A stretch of DNA of 64,000 nt from assembly GCA_030549205.1 (NCBI GenBank), contig JAUKTV010000005.1:124001-188000 (forward strand). Direction: 5' to 3'. A program made the position numbers and the translations under genes. Source of the stretch: Apiosordaria backusii (lineage: Eukaryota; Ascomycota; Sordariomycetes; Sordariales; Lasiosphaeriaceae). Positions 60,015-64,000 of this stretch are shown here, piece after piece. The notes beneath the pieces were generated by a model. The model searched no databases and was not told the DNA's origin. It worked only from the letters and a program-made list of their open reading frames with translations. Within the stretch, counting starts at the first letter, position 1. Each line of letters opens with the position of its first letter.

Positions 60015-61125
60015 ATGGCCATCGTCTACCCAGAATACTCCGTCGATGCAGAGATTGAAGCCTTCTTCAACAAGACATCGACAACCCGCGCTGCATGCGA
60101 CGTCAAAGCAAGAGAAATTGCCGGCGGCAATGTCGTCCCTGTCGCCGTCCAAGGCGTGTGCAGCTATTCCGTCTATGCCGGCCCTGAATTGGAATTTGTC
60201 GTTCAATTCCGCCTCGAGTCCCTAGCGCTCAAGACCGAAGTGACTTCTCATGTGACCGAAGTCTATGGGCCCCTTGCACCGAAGGTGTCCTTTGAGGGCA
60301 AGATAGGGGAGCCTGAGGGAGAGGGGGAGCCGCTCTACGTCTACCTGATGACCCGTGTACGTGGAGTAACACATCTAGATTTCATTCTGGCACATAACGT
60401 ACCCGAAAACTCTCCTGACAGCTTTTCCTGGCGCAATAACTTGATTAGCGACATCGCGCAGTACGTTTTTACATTTTCTCATACAATGTTATAACATCAT
60501 GATGCTCATACCCCTCCACAGTTTTATGGCCCTGTCTTGGAAAGCCCCCCGTCCAGTCAGCGAAGAGTACCGCGGCAATTTGAAACGAGCCTACATCAGG
60601 GACCTTCAGGCGCTGTACTCGGCTCTTCCTGCCCGATTCCAACCCATCATCCAAACCTGTATTGACTCGATGGAGAATATCCTGCGTCTGCCCATGGTTA
60701 TCCTCCATCGAGACTTTGGCTCGTGCAACATCTTGGTGGATGAAGTGACTTGTCATCTTGTTGGCGTCATCGACTGGGCGGAAGCGGAAGTGTGCCCGTT
60801 TGGGCTCAACTTGCATTCCCTCCAAGCCATGACTGGGAAGCTTCATCTCCGTAACGGCTGGACGCGGTTTGAAGACTACGACAGTCTGCAGGACGTCTTT
60901 TGGGAAAGGTTCACACGGGAAATTGGCGGGTTGTCTGATGATCAGCTCCGGACGATCAAGTTGGCGAGGGCGTTGGGTTTGTTACTGTCGCGTGGGTTTA
61001 CCAGCCGTCTGGCGAACGAGCCGGAGCCCCGGCCTATTGGTGACGATGAGGGTGGGCGGTATAACATGATGTCGTTGGATGGGTTTCTCATCGATCCGCG
61101 GACGAAGTTTGACGGGTTAGAGTAG
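60015..61125 (+). CDS. APH/choline-kinase-like phosphotransferase
   Basis: Exons 60015-60460 and 60522-61125; the 61-bp intron has donor GTACGT and acceptor CACAG and joins ISDIA to HFMALSW; 349 aa. A protein-kinase-like phosphotransferase of the fungal APH family. A partial N-lobe (YSVYAGPELEFVVQFRLES), a hinge-like VYLMTRVRGV, the Brenner motif H211-R-D-F-G-S-C-N218 (catalytic Asp 213) and the metal-binding VIDWAEAEVCPFGLNL are present. The substrate is unknown: these genes are multiplied in filamentous fungi and most are uncharacterised, so an antibiotic-resistance role should not be assumed from the name. It sits between the gene-poor stretch and a repeat-flanked secreted-protein gene. 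Confidence 0.8.
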
Positions 61126-61498
61126 CCGTGACAGGGCTCCCAGGATAGAGGTGGAAATATGATACATGATAGGATCTAACCGCCACTCAATGAAAGCGGT
61201 TATCTACCTAAGCGCACCGCATCATCTGGGTGTGATCTATTCCCACTCAGTTCGTAACAAGCATGCCGTGTGCATGTCTGAGATGCTAGTGACACATCAG
61301 ACAAAGATACGAATCCAATACCAGCAGGGTAAGGTGCACATACCTCAGATTGTGCTTCGATGCATTCACGACCCTTTTTGTTGTGTGTTGTACCCGAGTT
61401 TTCTCCTGTCTATCGTCGTATGTGCTTACTGATGGGAAAATTTTGCCTTTTATTGCTGCTTAGATGTTTGTTCCCCAGTTGCTCTCCAAAGGTGGTCT

Positions 61499-61639
61499 GT
61501 TGGGAGCAGTGTAGTTGAAGTTTAAAATTCAGGGGCTATATATTAGAGACTTTATCGCGGTGCGCCCCCACGACTGGGGGTTAGGGCTTTATGTAGCCCC
61601 TGAAAGTTGAACTTCGTCATCAACCACACTGCTCTTAAC
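61499..61639. mobile_element. MITE-like palindromic element, copy 1
   Basis: The left arm GTTGGGAGCAGTGTAGTTGA (from 61499) pairs with the right arm TCAACCACACTGCTCTTAAC (ending 61639). Inside, TTCAGGGGCTA (61529-61539) pairs with TAGCCCCTGAA (61594-61604). The core 61532-61600 is repeated in reverse orientation at 61945-62010. No coding capacity and no clear target-site duplication are seen. The ACACTGCTCCCAA motif recurs just downstream, at about 61644-61656. Confidence 0.6.
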
Positions 61640-61944
61640 GGCCACACTGCTCCCAAGGCCACACTGCGGCCAAAGGCTTACTTACATGCAATTCAACCTC
61701 TGCCAATTGGCCGAGGTAGCAAGATAGGTGTGGGTGTGAGTGTGGTTTGGGTGGTAGTTCGGAGGGTGCACTGGCTTGCGGGTAGGTAGTGGGAATCGTT
61801 TCAATGTTGCAGTCTTCTGGTAGCATTTATAATCGTTTATTTGTATAGGGCTTTGTATGGGAGAAAATGCAGCGCGGTGACAGTTGTGGTTATTGATGGT
61901 AGTTGTGATGGAAGGAAGTCTTGGGAAATGTCATGTTGATTGTA

Positions 61945-62010
61945 GGGGCCATATAAAACCCTAACCCCCAGTTAGGGGGTGCAGCCCGATAAAGTCTCAT
62001 ATATAACCCC
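61945..62010. repeat. inverted second copy of the MITE core
   Basis: The reverse complement begins GGGGTTATATATGAGACTTT and ends TTTTATATGGCCCC, matching the core at 61532-61600 at most positions. The two copies face each other across 344 bp, so they may be the terminal inverted repeats of a single non-autonomous element of about 479 bp. Confidence 0.65.
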
Positions 62011-62089
62011 AACCCCCATCCATGGGGCGTAATAGAAATGACATCAGGTGGTTCCTAGGTGTTCCTCAAGTTTCCCACCACGACACGTT

Positions 62090-64000
62090 TCATCCAAACG
62101 GATTAATCCACACCGGCAACGTCTTCACCCTGTCGGCAAGCGCATCAATATCATCAATCAGATCCCTTTTTGCTTGCTTAGCGGCCAATGTGTTGGCGTC
62201 GTCACCGGGCCGGTCCTCCGCCGCGGTCCGGGCACCGTCATCAGCCCACACTTGCTGGAGCAGCGGGAGGAACTCGTTGATTACTTTCATTGTCTGTGCC
62301 TGCGCGAGGTAGAACTTGTTGTTCATAAACTCGTTCCACCGGCGGCGTAGGTCCTGGCGCTGCCAGGCATCGTATTGGACGTTGTTTACCACGCGCCGGT
62401 GGGAGGGGAGGGCGTTCTCGACGGCTTCAAACATGTTGCCTACGCGGTCTTTTTGAGCGCGGAGGTAGGATCGGATGGTGAAGTCGTTGTGGTAGTTGAC
62501 TGATCCGACGAGGAAGCGGATGGCCATGAGGATTGCTCTGGCCTGCGTGACGCCTTTGCCGACGTTGTTGTGCCAACGCGATGTGGTCACGATGTTATCT
62601 TCTCGACCCCATGTCTGGGTGGGTGCGATGAATACCGTCCTGTCAGCGGCGCCAAAGTGGGTTGGGATTGGGTCTGAGAGAAAAAGCTGGTGTGGGGTTT
62701 GAAGGGGGATCAAGGGTGGTGTTGCACTCACCTTTGCCTTGACTGGGGAGTTGATATAGTGCTCCAGGACGACCAGCTCGTGGCTGTATTTATTTTTGGT
62801 CGGGTACGTGTTGGCAATGTGCTGGGCTGGCGTTGCTGTTTCGCCGTTGATGGCAAACTCGGGGACAGACCAAAGTTCCAAGAAGTATCTACAGAACGAC
62901 ACCCGCTTTCGAGCACCTTTACCGTCCACTTCGTTGGGGTTTGGGTGCTGAAAGGTGTGGTCGAAGATTTGTTTGTCGAGCTCTCTCAGAAATATGGCGG
63001 GAAGCTGGAACTCGAGAATGTGCTCAGTATCGTACTGAACACCTGCTACACGGCGCTCGAGCGGGGTCCCGAATTCGTAGTTTCCGCAGATGTTGGGTTC
63101 TTCGAATCCATATGCGGCTGCGTTCTGGCGATGGCGGCGAATTGCAACGCTCATCGTTAGCAATTGGTGAGGGAACAGATGAACTGAGCTTTACGTACCG
63201 GCAATTCACCTCCGCTTGGGTATATGCTCACTATCGGGATGCCGTCGCCGCCCTTGTCCTCACTGCATAGCCGTGACTTCTTATCAGCTCTTTTTTCTAG
63301 CCAGCCGCGGGCCAGGAGGTGATCCTCGGCCGTTGAGTTGAAGAGGAGGCCAAAGCCAACGTCTTGCATTATGGGGGAAAGGCGGCGCTTCTTCTTGCTG
63401 TCATCATAGTCGTCCTGGTCGGTGAGATACTTGTCGTTATCCCAGTCCGGTTGAATGGTCTTGCAGTCTGTCCCTTCATTGTCGCCGCTCTCTTCGCTGG
63501 GACAGAAGTACTTACCGACAGGAATCGTGAACGCTGGACCATAGACGCCAGCGCGCTTGGATAGGGCCTTCTTCTCAAGTCTGTGGGTGTGCCTTGTCAG
63601 CTCGGTATTGTTGCCAACAGCCGGATCAAGCAAGGGGATGCCTCGCCTCTTCCTCGTCGGCGGGCCGCCGAGAGCAGGACAAGTACCGCCGTTAATGATC
63701 GCTTTTTCCCAGGGGCCGGCAATGTCATACTGGGGTGACTTCCACTTGAAGAACTGGGCTTGGGCGTAGAGAGAGGCGCCCACGTCCATGCCGTAGGTAA
63801 AAGGGCAGTTGCCTTCGGTGCTAGATCCGGCCCCCATCTTCACCCGGACCAAACCTTCGCCTACCACGCTGGCGACCCCGGGGTCTACACTCCACCGTTC
63901 ATGGAACCGCACGCCAAACTCGACAGCAACCTTCAACTTGGCAGTTACGTCCCCTTGAACAGCCACACCGGCGAAAAACTCGGGTTTGGACAGCCCGTTG
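62090..64000 (-). CDS. large secreted chitinase/killer-toxin-like protein, 3' part only
   Basis: The coding frame enters from the right edge, so the 5' part is missing. Exons seen: from beyond 64000 to 63199, and 63124-62090. The intron 63125-63198 (GTACGT, GCTAAC branch, CCAG) is in phase 0. A possible second intron of 45 bp (62687-62731) is itself open in frame. Recognisable segments: AKLKVAVEFGVRF, CPFTYGMDVGASLYAQAQFF, IINGGTCPAL, ICGNYEFGTPLERR and YDTEHILEFQLPAIFL. These resemble the non-catalytic C-terminal part of large fungal class V chitinases related to yeast killer-toxin subunits (family known; assignment inferred). No GH18 catalytic motif lies in the window. Several dibasic clusters (RKRR, SKR, KKKRR, EKR) could be Kex2-type processing sites. 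Cysteines suggest a secreted, disulfide-bonded protein. Confidence 0.6.

Larger units (their letters stand above)
61126..62089. other. intergenic with inverted repeat elements
   Basis: Apart from the two inverted repeat copies annotated separately, no gene or RNA was recognised. It separates the APH-type kinase from the 3' end of the chitinase-like gene. Confidence 0.55.

Overview
This 64-kb window is chromosomal DNA of a filamentous ascomycete (Pezizomycotina). A sordariomycete is most likely, from the protein character and intron style, but the species cannot be named from the sequence alone. Genes are split by short spliceosomal introns (about 49-138 bp), several with CTAAC-type branch sites. 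The proteins are typical fungal housekeeping factors, and a velvet-domain regulator restricted to fungi is present. No tRNA, rRNA, CRISPR array or bacterial-type feature was recognised.

Layout, left to right: an ADF-H (cofilin-type) actin-regulator-like gene (799-4949, -); a very small MYND zinc-finger gene (7335-7619, +); a PP2C phosphatase (8066-9992, -); ESCRT-III vps2 (11288-12084, -); mitofusin fzo1 (12837-15695, +); mitochondrial processing peptidase alpha (16273-18136, -); a Dma-type FHA-RING ubiquitin ligase (18858-20957, +); HOPS/CORVET subunit vps16 (22117-24806, -); atg16 (25184-25974, +); H3K79 methyltransferase dot1 (26368-28036, -); a HAM1-type DUF5923/DUF4449 protein (30173-33041, +); DNA ligase IV (33779-37031, +); a YML020W-like alpha/beta-hydrolase-fold protein (37873-40725, -); ribosome-biogenesis factor rrp5 (41839-47288, +); and a velvet regulator (49424-50972, -). 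After a 9-kb stretch with no convincing gene come a small APH-type kinase (60015-61125, +), a pair of inverted MITE-like repeats (61.5-62.0 kb), and the 3' part of a large secreted chitinase/killer-toxin-like protein that runs off the right edge (62090-64000, -). The left 50 kb is core genome; the last 13 kb looks accessory.

Several genes share a theme without forming operons. vps16 and atg16 (vacuole fusion and autophagy) are head to head over 377 bp, and vps2 (endosomal sorting) and fzo1 (mitochondrial fusion) are head to head over 752 bp. fzo1 and MPP-alpha (both mitochondrial) converge.

The most important practical observation is a set of single-base reading-frame breaks at G/C runs in otherwise well-conserved genes: one in the PP2C gene, two in MPP-alpha, two in the velvet gene and possibly one in ligase IV. 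All are one base short and all lie in homopolymers. The simplest explanation is systematic homopolymer under-calling in the assembly rather than gene decay. Those genes are therefore annotated as intact CDSs with the break positions noted. No wholly new biological system was identified. The best candidates for novelty are the 94-residue MYND protein, the gene-poor region upstream of the velvet gene, the inverted repeat element, and the dibasic-site-rich secreted protein at the right edge.
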